Below are positions 8,426 through 16,360 of a stretch of 64,000 bases of DNA, one piece after another. Position 1 is the first letter of the stretch. Each line of letters opens with the position of its first letter. The DNA is from Haloarchaeobius iranensis. GTDB lineage: Archaea; Halobacteriota; Halobacteria; Halobacteriales; Natrialbaceae. The translations under genes were made by a program, and so were the position numbers. The stretch is from positions 124,001 to 188,000 of the forward strand of contig NZ_FNIA01000003.1 in NCBI RefSeq assembly GCF_900103505.1, read 5' to 3'. Below the pieces are notes generated by a model. The model worked only from the letters and a program-made list of their open reading frames with translations, was not told where the DNA came from and made no database searches.

Positions 8426-9526
8426 ATGCCGGCCACCGACGCTGACCTCGCACCCGACCAGTTCGAGGACCTCGTCGACGCCGTGACCGGCGGTCCGGTC
8501 GAGTTCGACGGCCTCGTGGTGCAGTACGAGGACGACGGCTACGTGTTCGAGGTGCCGGACCTCCACCGCGAGCACCTCTCCGTCGAGGAGCTGGAACGGG
8601 TCGCCGCCGCCAACGCCGAGTGGGTCTCCAACTGGCACTTCTGGAACGTCGTCGTCGGCGGCGAGGGGACCGCCCGGCGCGCATTCCTGCGCTGGCTGGA
8701 GGCCGCCGACGAGCACTCCGTCCGGGGACGGTACGACGCGATGGCCGACGGCGGCATCCACCACGAGTGGGGTGAGCTGCTCGTCACGGTCGAACTCGGC
8801 GAGGTCGGCTACCGACGGTACGAGCTCCGTCACGTCGACGACGCCGACGCCGGTCGCGGGACGCTCACCGCCCACACCGAGCCGCGCAACCTGCGCGACC
8901 TGTCGAAGTACGACGACAGCGGGCGCTACCGGCCGCTGAAGACCGCGCCGTCGCTCGTCGACGGCTGGGTGCTCTCCGACCTCACGAGCGGCGAGCTGAA
9001 GGAGGCCCTCGGCTTCGTCTACCCAGCGACGGTGGAGAACTGGCACCGGGAGCAGGAAGGCACCCTCGACGTGACCCACTGGCGCGAGACCGCGGAGCGC
9101 CAGACCGGCATCTACGGTGTCGTCGAGGAGCTGCCCCGCGAGGCCGTCGAGTGGGTCACCGAGGCCGCCTGCGTCGACTCGCAGTGCCTCAAACGACGCG
9201 AGTGGCAGTACGACGAGGACGACCACCTCGAGACGCCCGGCGGCGATGGCCCGTTCCCCTGCAGGGAGCCCTGCTCGCTCGTCGTCGCGGCCGCCCGGAA
9301 GTGGACGAAGCTCGAGGAGGAGGACGAGCACACCTACGAGTTCGACCTCACGCCGAGCGAGAAGGAGCAGCTCGAGGCCATCGTCGACGCCGTCGCCGAC
9401 GGCCGGACCGAGGGGATCCGCGAGGCCGACGTGTACGAGGGCGCGAACCGCTACCGGGCGCGCTATCTGCGGGCCAAGCGGTTCGACGATGACGGCAACC
9501 TCTGTGGCGTACCGACAGAGGAGTGA
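8426..9526 (+). CDS. DR2241-family [4Fe-4S] partner of CbiX
   Basis: 366 residues, start 2 bp after the cbiX stop, so co-transcribed. Two close Cys pairs, AACVDSQC and FPCREPC, separated by about 35 residues, match the [4Fe-4S]-binding region of the DR2241 family. The C-terminal part contains a Glu/Asp-rich helix and ends NLCGVPTEE. In related organisms DR2241 is found fused or adjacent to CbiX, so a role in metal insertion or electron supply for the tetrapyrrole step is likely but not shown. The N-terminal 200 residues are acidic with no separate domain I recognise. Confidence 0.75.
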   Translation: MPATDADLAPDQFEDLVDAVTGGPVEFDGLVVQYEDDGYVFEVPDLHREHLSVEELERVAAANAEWVSNWHFWNVVVGGEGTARRAFLRWLEAADEHSVRGRYDAMADGGIHHEWGELLVTVELGEVGYRRYELRHVDDADAGRGTLTAHTEPRNLRDLSKYDDSGRYRPLKTAPSLVDGWVLSDLTSGELKEALGFVYPATVENWHREQEGTLDVTHWRETAERQTGIYGVVEELPREAVEWVTEAACVDSQCLKRREWQYDEDDHLETPGGDGPFPCREPCSLVVAAARKWTKLEEEDEHTYEFDLTPSEKEQLEAIVDAVADGRTEGIREADVYEGANRYRARYLRAKRFDDDGNLCGVPTEE

Positions 9527-9545
9527 CGGAGTTGCTGGCGGGGGC

Positions 9546-10130
9546 TCAGCGCAACAGGACGACGACGGCGACGAGAATCCCGACCAGGACCGCGCCGACC
9601 CCGAGCAGCACGACGGCGCTGTTCGCGAGCACCACCGCGAGCATCGCCACCAGCAGCGCCACGCCAGCCAGCGCGAGCAACGGCGCGTCGTCGCGCCCGG
9701 GAGCGAGCGCCGAGGGGTCCATCCCGCCCGCCCGTCCCGCCGCCGTCTCGGTTCCGCCCTCTTCGGTGCCCGGGACACCGGCCTGGTCGACGGCCGGTGT
9801 CGCCGCCGGGTCCCGAATCGTCACCGGGACCCCGGCCTCCTCCGCACCGTAGGCCGCCACGAACCGGAGCGCCCCGGAGACCGGGCGTGGGCCGTCGGCG
9901 ACCTCGACACGGAACGTCGTACTCGACTCCGTCTCGACGAAGTGGTTCGTCTCGGTCAGGGTGGCGACACGCGAGAGCGCGTCGTCGACGTTGCAGTGGA
10001 CGTGGACGGCTCGCCCGTGGTTCCGGACCTCCACGTCGAACGGTCCGCGAGCCTCGAACGCGTCGACGGCTGGCTCCACGCTGTGAAGCTCCTCGCGGCT
10101 GATGTCGACGACGAGGGTCTCGGGTGCCAT
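9546..10130 (-). CDS. Haloarchaeal membrane protein with N-terminal soluble domain
   Basis: 194 residues. Residues 1-105 form a beta-rich soluble domain (TLVVDISREEL, FDVEVRNHGRAVHVHCNVDD), a short Gly/Thr/Glu linker follows, and two adjacent hydrophobic helices (APLLALAGVALLVAMLAVVLA and a second) end the protein. The pattern matches a haloarchaea-only family that I believe is catalogued as DUF7524, not verified. There is no catalytic motif. It is tail-to-tail with the DR2241 gene. Confidence 0.65.
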   Translation of the reverse strand: MAPETLVVDISREELHSVEPAVDAFEARGPFDVEVRNHGRAVHVHCNVDDALSRVATLTETNHFVETESSTTFRVEVADGPRPVSGALRFVAAYGAEEAGVPVTIRDPAATPAVDQAGVPGTEEGGTETAAGRAGGMDPSALAPGRDDAPLLALAGVALLVAMLAVVLANSAVVLLGVGAVLVGILVAVVVLLR

Positions 10131-10190
10131 GGGCGGTGAGTACGACGGGTCGTCGGTCGTCTACGAGTTCGGTTCCGCGACGCTACCGGA

Positions 10191-10385
10191 TTACGCCGGC
10201 ACGTCGTCGCGCATGTCCGGCGGCAGCATGTTCGGCACGCCCTCCTCGATGGGGTAGGCCTCGCCACACTCGGTACAGGTGAGTGTGCCGGAGACGATCT
10301 CGTCCTCGTCCTCGTGGTCCACCTCGAGTTCGAGGTCGGCCTTGTCCATCGGACAGCAGAGGATGTCCATCATGGATTCTTTCAT
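10191..10385 (-). CDS. Trm112-like zinc-ribbon protein
   Basis: 64 residues from the ATG at 10385 (MKESMMDILCCPMDK). It has a Cys pair at the N-terminus (LCCPMD) and a CTEC pair in the middle, then AYPIEEGVPNMLP, the hallmark of the Trm112/UPF0434 family. Trm112 proteins activate several methyltransferases for tRNA, rRNA and release factor; haloarchaeal homologues bind many methyltransferases. Longer in-frame starts run into the upstream intergenic region and are not conserved. Confidence 0.85.
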   Translation of the reverse strand: MKESMMDILCCPMDKADLELEVDHEDEDEIVSGTLTCTECGEAYPIEEGVPNMLPPDMRDDVPA

Positions 10386-10553
10386 ACCCGCACCCTCGGA
10401 CACCGAGAGCAAAAGGCTTCGGGAACGGCGTGCGTGATTGCCTGGATTCGAGCGGCGGCGCGAGACCGCGCCACCGGTGACCGTCCCGGTCGTCTCAGCG
10501 TCGCTACGAGTGCTGACTGCGGAAGCGGGAGTCACCGCACTGCGGGTCGCCCG

Positions 10554-11930
10554 CTACGAGTCGTACGGGTCCTGCAGGATGACGGTGTCCTCGCGGTCGG
10601 GCCCGGTACCGACGGCGTAGATGTCGGTGTCGAGCTCGTCCGAGAGGTAGCGCAGGTAGGTGCGCGCGTTCTCGGGGATGTCCGCCCAGTCGTCGACGTC
10701 GTCCCAGTCCACGTCGGGCCAGCCGTCGAACGTGCGGAGGTTCGCCTCACAGCGCGCCCACCGCTCGGTCGTCGACGGCATCGTCAGCAGCTCCTCGCCG
10801 TCGAGCGTGTAGCTGTGGCCGACCTTCACCTCGTCCATGCCGGCGAGCACGTCGACGTGGTTGACGGCGAGGCCGGTGAACCCGCTGACGCGGGTCGCGT
10901 GGCGGAGCATCGGCACGTCGAGCCAGCCGACCCGGCGGGGGCGGCCGGTGACGGTGCCGTACTCGCCACCCTCGTCGCGGATGTAGGTGGCGAGCTCCTC
11001 CTCCTCCTCGCCGGCGTCGCCGTCGTATCCCGCGGTCTGTCCCTCGACCCCGGCCAGCTCGGTCGGCATCGGACCGCTCCCGACGCGGGAGAGGTAGCCC
11101 TTGACGATGCCGATGATCTCGCCGTCGCCGATGAGACCCGGCCCGAGGCCGGTGCCGGTGGTCGCGCCGCCGGCGGTCGGGTTCGACGACGTGACGTACG
11201 GGTAGCTGCCGTGGTCGATGTCGATGAGCGTGCCCTGTGCACCCTCGAACATGACCTGCTCGCCGTCGTCGATGGCGTCGGCGAGGAAGTCGCCGCAAGA
11301 GACGGGCATCCCCTGCTCGGCCAGTCGCTCGCCGTACTCGCGGTACTCCTCGAACAGCGCGTCGACGTCGAACGCGTCCGGGTCGTCGAGGTCGTCGATG
11401 GAGAGCCCGTACACGTCTTCGACGAGCGCCCGCTTCTGGGGCACGACGTACTCGAGCCGCTCGCGCAGCACCTCGGGGTCGAGCAGGTCGCCGACACGGA
11501 CGCCGCGGCGGCCCGCCTTGTCCTCGTAGGTCGGTCCGATGCCGCGCCCGGTGGTGCCGACCTCCTGGTCAGATTCGCTCTTTACCTCCTCCTCGATGCC
11601 GTCGAGCACACGGTGGTACGGCAGGATGACGTGTGCTCGCTCGGCGACACGCACGTCGGGGTCGAGACCCCGCTCGCGCAGGTCTGCGATCTCGTCGAAC
11701 AGCGTCGCCGGGTTCACGACGCAGCCGTTACCGAGGACGCCCACCTTACCGCGGACGACCCCGCTGGGAACGAGCGAGAGCTTGTACTCGGTGCCACCGT
11801 AGACGACGGTGTGGCCCGCGTTGTCGCCGCCCTGGTAGCGGACGACGACGTCGGCCCCGTCGCCGTAGATGTCGACGACACCGCCCTTGCCCTCGTCGCC
11901 GAGCTGCGACCCGACAATGGTTACGGTCAT
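10554..11930 (-). CDS. purA: Adenylosuccinate synthetase
   Basis: 458 residues. QLGDEGKGGVVDIY at the N-terminus is the GTP-binding/catalytic Asp loop and GGDNAGHTV carries the catalytic His. The central TTGRGIGPTYEDK and the C-terminal PSTTERW region also match the family. The enzyme joins IMP and aspartate using GTP, the first committed step from IMP to AMP, in the cytoplasm. Length is somewhat above the bacterial norm (about 430), mostly through acidic insertions. Its start is divergent from a small HTH regulator gene at 12119. Confidence 0.97.
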   Translation of the reverse strand: MTVTIVGSQLGDEGKGGVVDIYGDGADVVVRYQGGDNAGHTVVYGGTEYKLSLVPSGVVRGKVGVLGNGCVVNPATLFDEIADLRERGLDPDVRVAERAHVILPYHRVLDGIEEEVKSESDQEVGTTGRGIGPTYEDKAGRRGVRVGDLLDPEVLRERLEYVVPQKRALVEDVYGLSIDDLDDPDAFDVDALFEEYREYGERLAEQGMPVSCGDFLADAIDDGEQVMFEGAQGTLIDIDHGSYPYVTSSNPTAGGATTGTGLGPGLIGDGEIIGIVKGYLSRVGSGPMPTELAGVEGQTAGYDGDAGEEEEELATYIRDEGGEYGTVTGRPRRVGWLDVPMLRHATRVSGFTGLAVNHVDVLAGMDEVKVGHSYTLDGEELLTMPSTTERWARCEANLRTFDGWPDVDWDDVDDWADIPENARTYLRYLSDELDTDIYAVGTGPDREDTVILQDPYDS

Positions 11931-12085
11931 TTACACGCGCCGATTCTCTAGCGGCCGGTAAACCGATTTCGATACGGCGGGTCGCGCTCGGCGGTTGAGT
12001 CGTGGTCCCACCGACCAGAAGACATATACACGAACCACTGCTACCATCGATTTACCACGTTTCTCGCCGCGTTCGCACGATAAGG

Positions 12086-12093
12086 TTTAAAAC
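12086..12093 (+). promoter_or_regulatory. TATA box of the small HTH regulator gene
   Basis: TTTAAAAC lies 30 bp before the ATG at 12119, giving a short-leader or leaderless transcript. A second AT-rich element (CATATACA near 12024) may belong to another start. Confidence 0.6.
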
Positions 12094-12118
12094 CCCGTAC
12101 GACAAGTTAACAAATGCC

Positions 12119-12424
12119 ATGATAGACCGACTTGAGAAGGAAGTCGATATGCTGGAACGGCATCTGCAGGTGCTGAAGATGGTCATCGAGAACGAACCCA
12201 TCGGTATCGTGAAGATGTCCAACGAGACCGGCTACCCCCACCACAAAGTCCGCTACTCCCTCCGCGTCCTCGAAGAGGAGAACCTCATCGAGCCGTCGAG
12301 CCAGGGCGCAATCACGACCGAGCGCACGCTCGAGTTCGTCGAGGAACTCGACGGCAAGATCGACGAGATCGTCGAGAAGATGAACGGGATGAAGATAGAC
12401 GACGCGGCCGAAATCGAGAACTGA
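12119..12424 (+). CDS. Small winged-helix DNA-binding protein
   Basis: 101 residues. An N-terminal helix (MIDRLEKEVDMLERHLQVL) leads into a winged HTH: ENEPIGIVKMSNETGYPHHKVRYSLRVLEEENLI, with the recognition helix around PHHKVRYSLRVL. A Glu/Lys-rich dimerisation-type helix ends the protein (ELDGKIDEIVEKMNGMK). It is a haloarchaea-type predicted transcription regulator with unknown targets. The ATG at 12119 is chosen because it follows the TATA element at the right distance; an in-frame extension upstream is Arg/His rich and passes the promoter. Confidence 0.8.
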   Translation: MIDRLEKEVDMLERHLQVLKMVIENEPIGIVKMSNETGYPHHKVRYSLRVLEEENLIEPSSQGAITTERTLEFVEELDGKIDEIVEKMNGMKIDDAAEIEN

Positions 12425-12439
12425 ACGGTTTCCGTCTTC

Positions 12440-14863
12440 CTACAGCTCCGGCACGTTGATGTGGAACTCCCCGCCGCGGGACTCCACCAGACAGAGGTGG
12501 TAGCCCGATTTCCGGGACAGTTTCACGAAGCTCTTCTTCGAGTCCCGACTCAGGAAGCTGCCGCTCGTCGCCTCGGAGGCAGTCTCCAGCGCTCCCGGGT
12601 CGAAGAACGAGGCAGTGACGACGACCGCCCCGGCGAGGGTCTCGCTGGTCCGCTTGACCCGTGAGGCGCGCTCCTGGATGTCGACCATCATCTCCTCGGT
12701 CGTCGGGTCGCGGGAGTCGTTCAGGTTCGCGACGACGAGCGGGTTGCCCATCCGGTCGCGGACGACCACGTCGAACGTGGTCTGCTCGCGCTGCTCGTTG
12801 CCGTCGTCGTCGTAGCGTAGCGACACCGAACCGTTGAGCTCGGCGCGGTCCGCCTCCGGGATGGCGTCGTAGAGGTCCCGCATCGCGCTCGCGTTCCCGG
12901 TGTCGCGGATCTCGTAGAGCAGGTCGCGGACGAACCACTCCACGAAGCGGAACTCGATGCTGTCGTGGAGGAAGTCGGCGTAGGGCCGGCCGTCGACCGC
13001 CGCGTCGTCCGCCTCGAACTGCGTGTGGTGCTCGATGCGGAGGTTCGCGTTGACCGCCTCGGCGTCGGCCTCGCCCTCGTGAGCGGTGTCGAGTGTCGCC
13101 TCGCCCTTCGAGCCGTAGCGGACGAAGAGGTTCGTCCCCTCGAGCGCCTGCTGTGGCGTCAACTGCGTGGTGGCGTCGGCGGCCGGGCCGCGCTGTGCGG
13201 CGAGTTCGGCTTCGAGGTCGGTCAGCTCGGCCTCGAGCTCGGCTATCTCGGCCTCGAGGGCCTCGCGTTCGTCGCGCAGCTCGGCGTTCTCGTCGGCCAG
13301 CTGGTCCCGCTCCTCGCGGAGTTCCGTGCGCTCCTCCTCGACGTTCGAGAGCTGCTGCTGGAGCCGGTCGATCTTGTCCTCGCGCTGGAGCATCTCCCGC
13401 TCGAGCGGCTCGTCGGGGCTCCGGCTGTCGGCGGTGTTCGTGGACTGTTGCTCCGTGCGTCCGGCCTGCCGACCGGGGTTCGACTGCTGGGTCGAGCCGC
13501 CGTTTGCCTGCTGCGGACCGGTCGCGCTCTTGGGGTTCGACTGCTGGCCGTCCGCGGCGTCCTGGCGCTGCCGTCGGCTCCGTCGGGTCGGCGTCGTGCT
13601 CTGGCTCGTCGCGGACTGCGCCGTCGAGCTCTGAGCCGTTGGGTCACCGCCCGTCGGTTCTGACCGGTCGGGGTTGATGGAGGGAATCGAGCGCGTCTCC
13701 CGCCACTCCGCTTCCTCCTCCAGCACCGGGTCCTCGTCCTCGTCCGCGGCCTCGCGCTCGACCTCCTCCAGCACCTCGTCGGGAATCTGGACGGGGTCGT
13801 GGTCGTCCGTCGCCGTCTTCGTGGCCGTGCTGTCCGGTGCCGGGTCCGCGTCGGCCCGCGTGTCCGTCGCGCCGGGCTGGCCCTCCGGGTCCGCCGACGG
13901 CTCCCGTCGCGGGGCCGGCCGGCTCCCGTCGGCCTGGGTGTCCTCGGACGGGCTGTCCGCCGGGTCGGTCCCGCCCGTCCGCGGCTGGTCCTGCGCCCGA
14001 GGTTGCTCGGTCTGGGTGGGCGCTGGCTGCTCGCTCGAGGCCTCGCTGACCACGGGCTCCGCTGGCGCGGAGGCCTCGCTGACAGGCGACTCGTCGGCGG
14101 GGTCCCGCTGGTCGCGGGGCGTGGCCGCCTCCCGCCTGGCGTCGGCAGTGTCAGACGGGGCGGCGTCGGCGACGACCGGCTCGTCGCCGGCCGCGTCGCC
14201 CGTCCCGGTAGGGTCGGTCCCGGTGGGGTCGGTCCGGGCGTCCGCGGTGCCGGCGGCTGCACCGCCCGCCGCAGCGCCGGTCGCCGCGTCGTCGGGGTCG
14301 GTCGCCGGCTCGGGCTCCGGCTCGCCACCGGGAATCTCGGTCACCTCGATGTCGACGTCCATCACGGTGTAGATGCCGACCTCGTCGTCCGCGCGCTCGA
14401 ACGCCTCGTCGCCCGTGTGCAGGCGTTCGCGGTTGCCGATGAACGCACAGCTCATCGAACGGCCGCCGTAGTAGACGACGTAGTAATCGCCGCTGAGGAC
14501 GTTCTCGGAGAGTTCGATGTAGCCCGTGAACTTGCCCGACGTGAGCGTCGAGTCGGCCTCCGAGATCGGTGTGTCGTTGGTGTAGTAGTTCGCCCGTTCA
14601 TCGCCGCCCGTCTCCTGCATCGCGAAGAGGAGCGGCACCGACGGATGGGGTGCCTCGTACGTCGTGCCCGACGAGCCGTCGAAGTCGTCGATAGTCCCGT
14701 CGAAGACCCCGATGATGCGGCCGTTCAGCATGAACAGCCACGTCGTCCCGGTCGTCACGGCTCCGGTGAACTCCGTGTCCGCGAGCGAACGGAGCTCCGC
14801 GAAGCCGCCCGGGAAGGGACGGGAGTCCCAGTCTTCGACGCGCTCTACTCTGCGCGAATCCAT
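12440..14863 (-). CDS. Large haloarchaeal protein: N-domain, disordered linker, coiled coil, C-domain
   Basis: 807 residues, no signal or membrane segment. Residues 1-175 form a compact domain (SRPFPGGFAELRSLADTEFTG, TWLFMLNGRIIGVFDGTIDDF, GDYYVVYYGGRSMSCAFIG). Residues 180-500 are Ala/Thr/Pro/Asp/Gln-rich and probably disordered. Residues about 505-580 are a coiled coil with Glu/Leu heptads (EERTELREERDQLADENAEL). The last 220 residues form a second domain with FDVVVRDRMGNPLVV and VKLSRKSGYHLCLVE. I know similar haloarchaeal proteins only as domains of unknown function. The C-domain strand order is reminiscent of restriction-endonuclease-like folds, but the usual catalytic Lys is not there (ANLN). 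Confidence 0.8.
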   Translation of the reverse strand: MDSRRVERVEDWDSRPFPGGFAELRSLADTEFTGAVTTGTTWLFMLNGRIIGVFDGTIDDFDGSSGTTYEAPHPSVPLLFAMQETGGDERANYYTNDTPISEADSTLTSGKFTGYIELSENVLSGDYYVVYYGGRSMSCAFIGNRERLHTGDEAFERADDEVGIYTVMDVDIEVTEIPGGEPEPEPATDPDDAATGAAAGGAAAGTADARTDPTGTDPTGTGDAAGDEPVVADAAPSDTADARREAATPRDQRDPADESPVSEASAPAEPVVSEASSEQPAPTQTEQPRAQDQPRTGGTDPADSPSEDTQADGSRPAPRREPSADPEGQPGATDTRADADPAPDSTATKTATDDHDPVQIPDEVLEEVEREAADEDEDPVLEEEAEWRETRSIPSINPDRSEPTGGDPTAQSSTAQSATSQSTTPTRRSRRQRQDAADGQQSNPKSATGPQQANGGSTQQSNPGRQAGRTEQQSTNTADSRSPDEPLEREMLQREDKIDRLQQQLSNVEEERTELREERDQLADENAELRDEREALEAEIAELEAELTDLEAELAAQRGPAADATTQLTPQQALEGTNLFVRYGSKGEATLDTAHEGEADAEAVNANLRIEHHTQFEADDAAVDGRPYADFLHDSIEFRFVEWFVRDLLYEIRDTGNASAMRDLYDAIPEADRAELNGSVSLRYDDDGNEQREQTTFDVVVRDRMGNPLVVANLNDSRDPTTEEMMVDIQERASRVKRTSETLAGAVVVTASFFDPGALETASEATSGSFLSRDSKKSFVKLSRKSGYHLCLVESRGGEFHINVPEL

Positions 14864-14954
14864 ATAGGGTTACAACCGCATGCGGGACAAATAGTTTCCG
14901 GGGATTCACCGTTGCAGGCTGGCACCCGACACGGTGAACGGCCGAAACGCGGCC

Positions 14955-15233
14955 TCAGATCTTCGATTCGGCGTCGTCCGCGAGCTCCTCCATGCGCTTC
15001 TGGATGCGGCCGGCGCTGGAGAACTCGTCCTCGCTCATGACGCTGGCGAGCGCGTTACCCAGCACGAACACGGCGTGTTTGTGCTCGCTCTTCGATTTGT
15101 GTACGTCCGACGGGTCGACGTCGAGGTCGTGGTACTGCTGGAACAGCTCGTCCTTGCCGTCGCCCTGTGCCTCGAAGTGTGTCATGATATCCACCATCTG
15201 CTCGTGGAGTTCGAGGAGCTCGTCCTTATGCAT
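14955..15233 (-). CDS. UPF0058 family protein
   Basis: 92 residues from the ATG at 15233 (MHKDELLELHEQMVDI). Mostly helical, with HTHFEAQ-type His residues and DVHKSKSEHKHAVFVLGNALASVM, the conserved block of the archaeal UPF0058 family. The function is unknown. Longer in-frame starts add a non-conserved tail. It is divergent from the gene at 15350 across a promoter region. Confidence 0.85.
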   Translation of the reverse strand: MHKDELLELHEQMVDIMTHFEAQGDGKDELFQQYHDLDVDPSDVHKSKSEHKHAVFVLGNALASVMSEDEFSSAGRIQKRMEELADDAESKI

Positions 15234-15319
15234 GAATCCGTGTACGGTTTTGGCCGATTTAAGGATTGTTGTGCCGCTCAGCGGGTCGAGGGCGTCGGCG
15301 AGGGGCGTAGGCCACAATT

Positions 15320-15327
15320 TTTATAAT
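15320..15327 (+). promoter_or_regulatory. TATA box before the 330-residue protein gene
   Basis: TTTATAAT is centred 26 bp before the ATG at 15350, predicting a leaderless transcript. Confidence 0.7.
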
Positions 15328-15349
15328 CGACCGTCGTACCGGGGAACAA

Positions 15350-16342
15350 ATGCCGACAATCCGCCTCGACGTCCCCGAGGAGACCGTCGAGAAACTCGAC
15401 ATGGAGACGGACCTGCTCGGGTTCGAGGACATCCCGGCGTATCTTGACTGGATCATCGGGAACCGTGCAGCCATCGAGCAGGGGACCGAACGGGACCAGT
15501 TGCTGTCGGAGTACGCCGCCCGTGTGGCCGAGTTAGAGGAGCAGGTGGCCCAGAGCACGACCGGCGACGAGCCAGCGCCGACCCCGGCCGACGGGGACGC
15601 GACGGCCGAGGCCACGGACGGGTCGGCGACCCCCGAGAGCCCGGGAGTGACGGACGGGACGGATTCGAGCGGTCAGCAGCCGGCGACGGCCGACGGCGGC
15701 GGGACGGCGAGCCAGACTGTCGAGACGGGCGGGACCGGCGAGCGGATGGTCCCGAAGTCGGGACCGGACGCGGAGCCCGACGACCTCGGCGGGAACTTCA
15801 CTCCCGAGCGCGTCAAGCGGTTCACCGACGAACGACTGAACGAGGAGGCCGACGTCCTCGCCGGGGTCGAGGGCGAGCGGCTCGACGAGTTCGCCCGCCG
15901 GGCGGTCGCACAGACGCGCAAACGCCTCGGCCGTGACCCGGCGACCGGGCTGAGCTACCAGTCGAACACGAGCATCGCGGTCAGCAGCGACGACGTCTCG
16001 CCCGGCGAGGACATCACGGACCTCGAGGCGCTCGACGTACCAGGTCGCTCGCCGGAGAAGGTCGAGCCCCGCCGACGAGCCGTGGGCGCGGCGCTCGCGT
16101 ACCTGAAGGACGAGGACCGCGCCCGGCGGTCGGACTTCGTCGAGGCGCTGTACGAGGAGTACCCGGCGGGGTACGGCTCCGAGTCCGGCTGGTGGGACTG
16201 CATCAAGACCGGCCTGAAACAGGTCGACGTGGTGGAGGGCGGCGACGGTGCGCGGGTCTGGCGGTTCCGGCGGACGGAGATATCGAACGAGGCCGGGACC
16301 CTCCGGGGGCGCGGGCCGAAGCGCGTCGTCGACTCCAAGTAG
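15350..16342 (+). CDS. Haloarchaeal protein with RHH-like N-terminus and C-terminal winged-helix-like domain
   Basis: 330 residues. The N-terminus MPTIRLDVPEETVEKLD resembles the strand-helix opening of ribbon-helix-helix proteins, followed by a helix (DIPAYLDWIIGNR) and a coiled-coil segment to about residue 70. Residues 72-135 are low-complexity Ala/Thr/Gly/Asp. The C-terminal 90 residues (RRAVGAALAYLKDEDRARRSDFVEALYEEYP, GWWDCIKTGLKQVDVV, ARVWRFRR) look like a winged helix with a basic end. A DNA-binding role is inference. It converges with the K+ channel gene 18 bp away. Confidence 0.65.
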   Translation: MPTIRLDVPEETVEKLDMETDLLGFEDIPAYLDWIIGNRAAIEQGTERDQLLSEYAARVAELEEQVAQSTTGDEPAPTPADGDATAEATDGSATPESPGVTDGTDSSGQQPATADGGGTASQTVETGGTGERMVPKSGPDAEPDDLGGNFTPERVKRFTDERLNEEADVLAGVEGERLDEFARRAVAQTRKRLGRDPATGLSYQSNTSIAVSSDDVSPGEDITDLEALDVPGRSPEKVEPRRRAVGAALAYLKDEDRARRSDFVEALYEEYPAGYGSESGWWDCIKTGLKQVDVVEGGDGARVWRFRRTEISNEAGTLRGRGPKRVVDSK

Positions 16343-16360
16343 GGCCGGTGCCGCGAGGGG

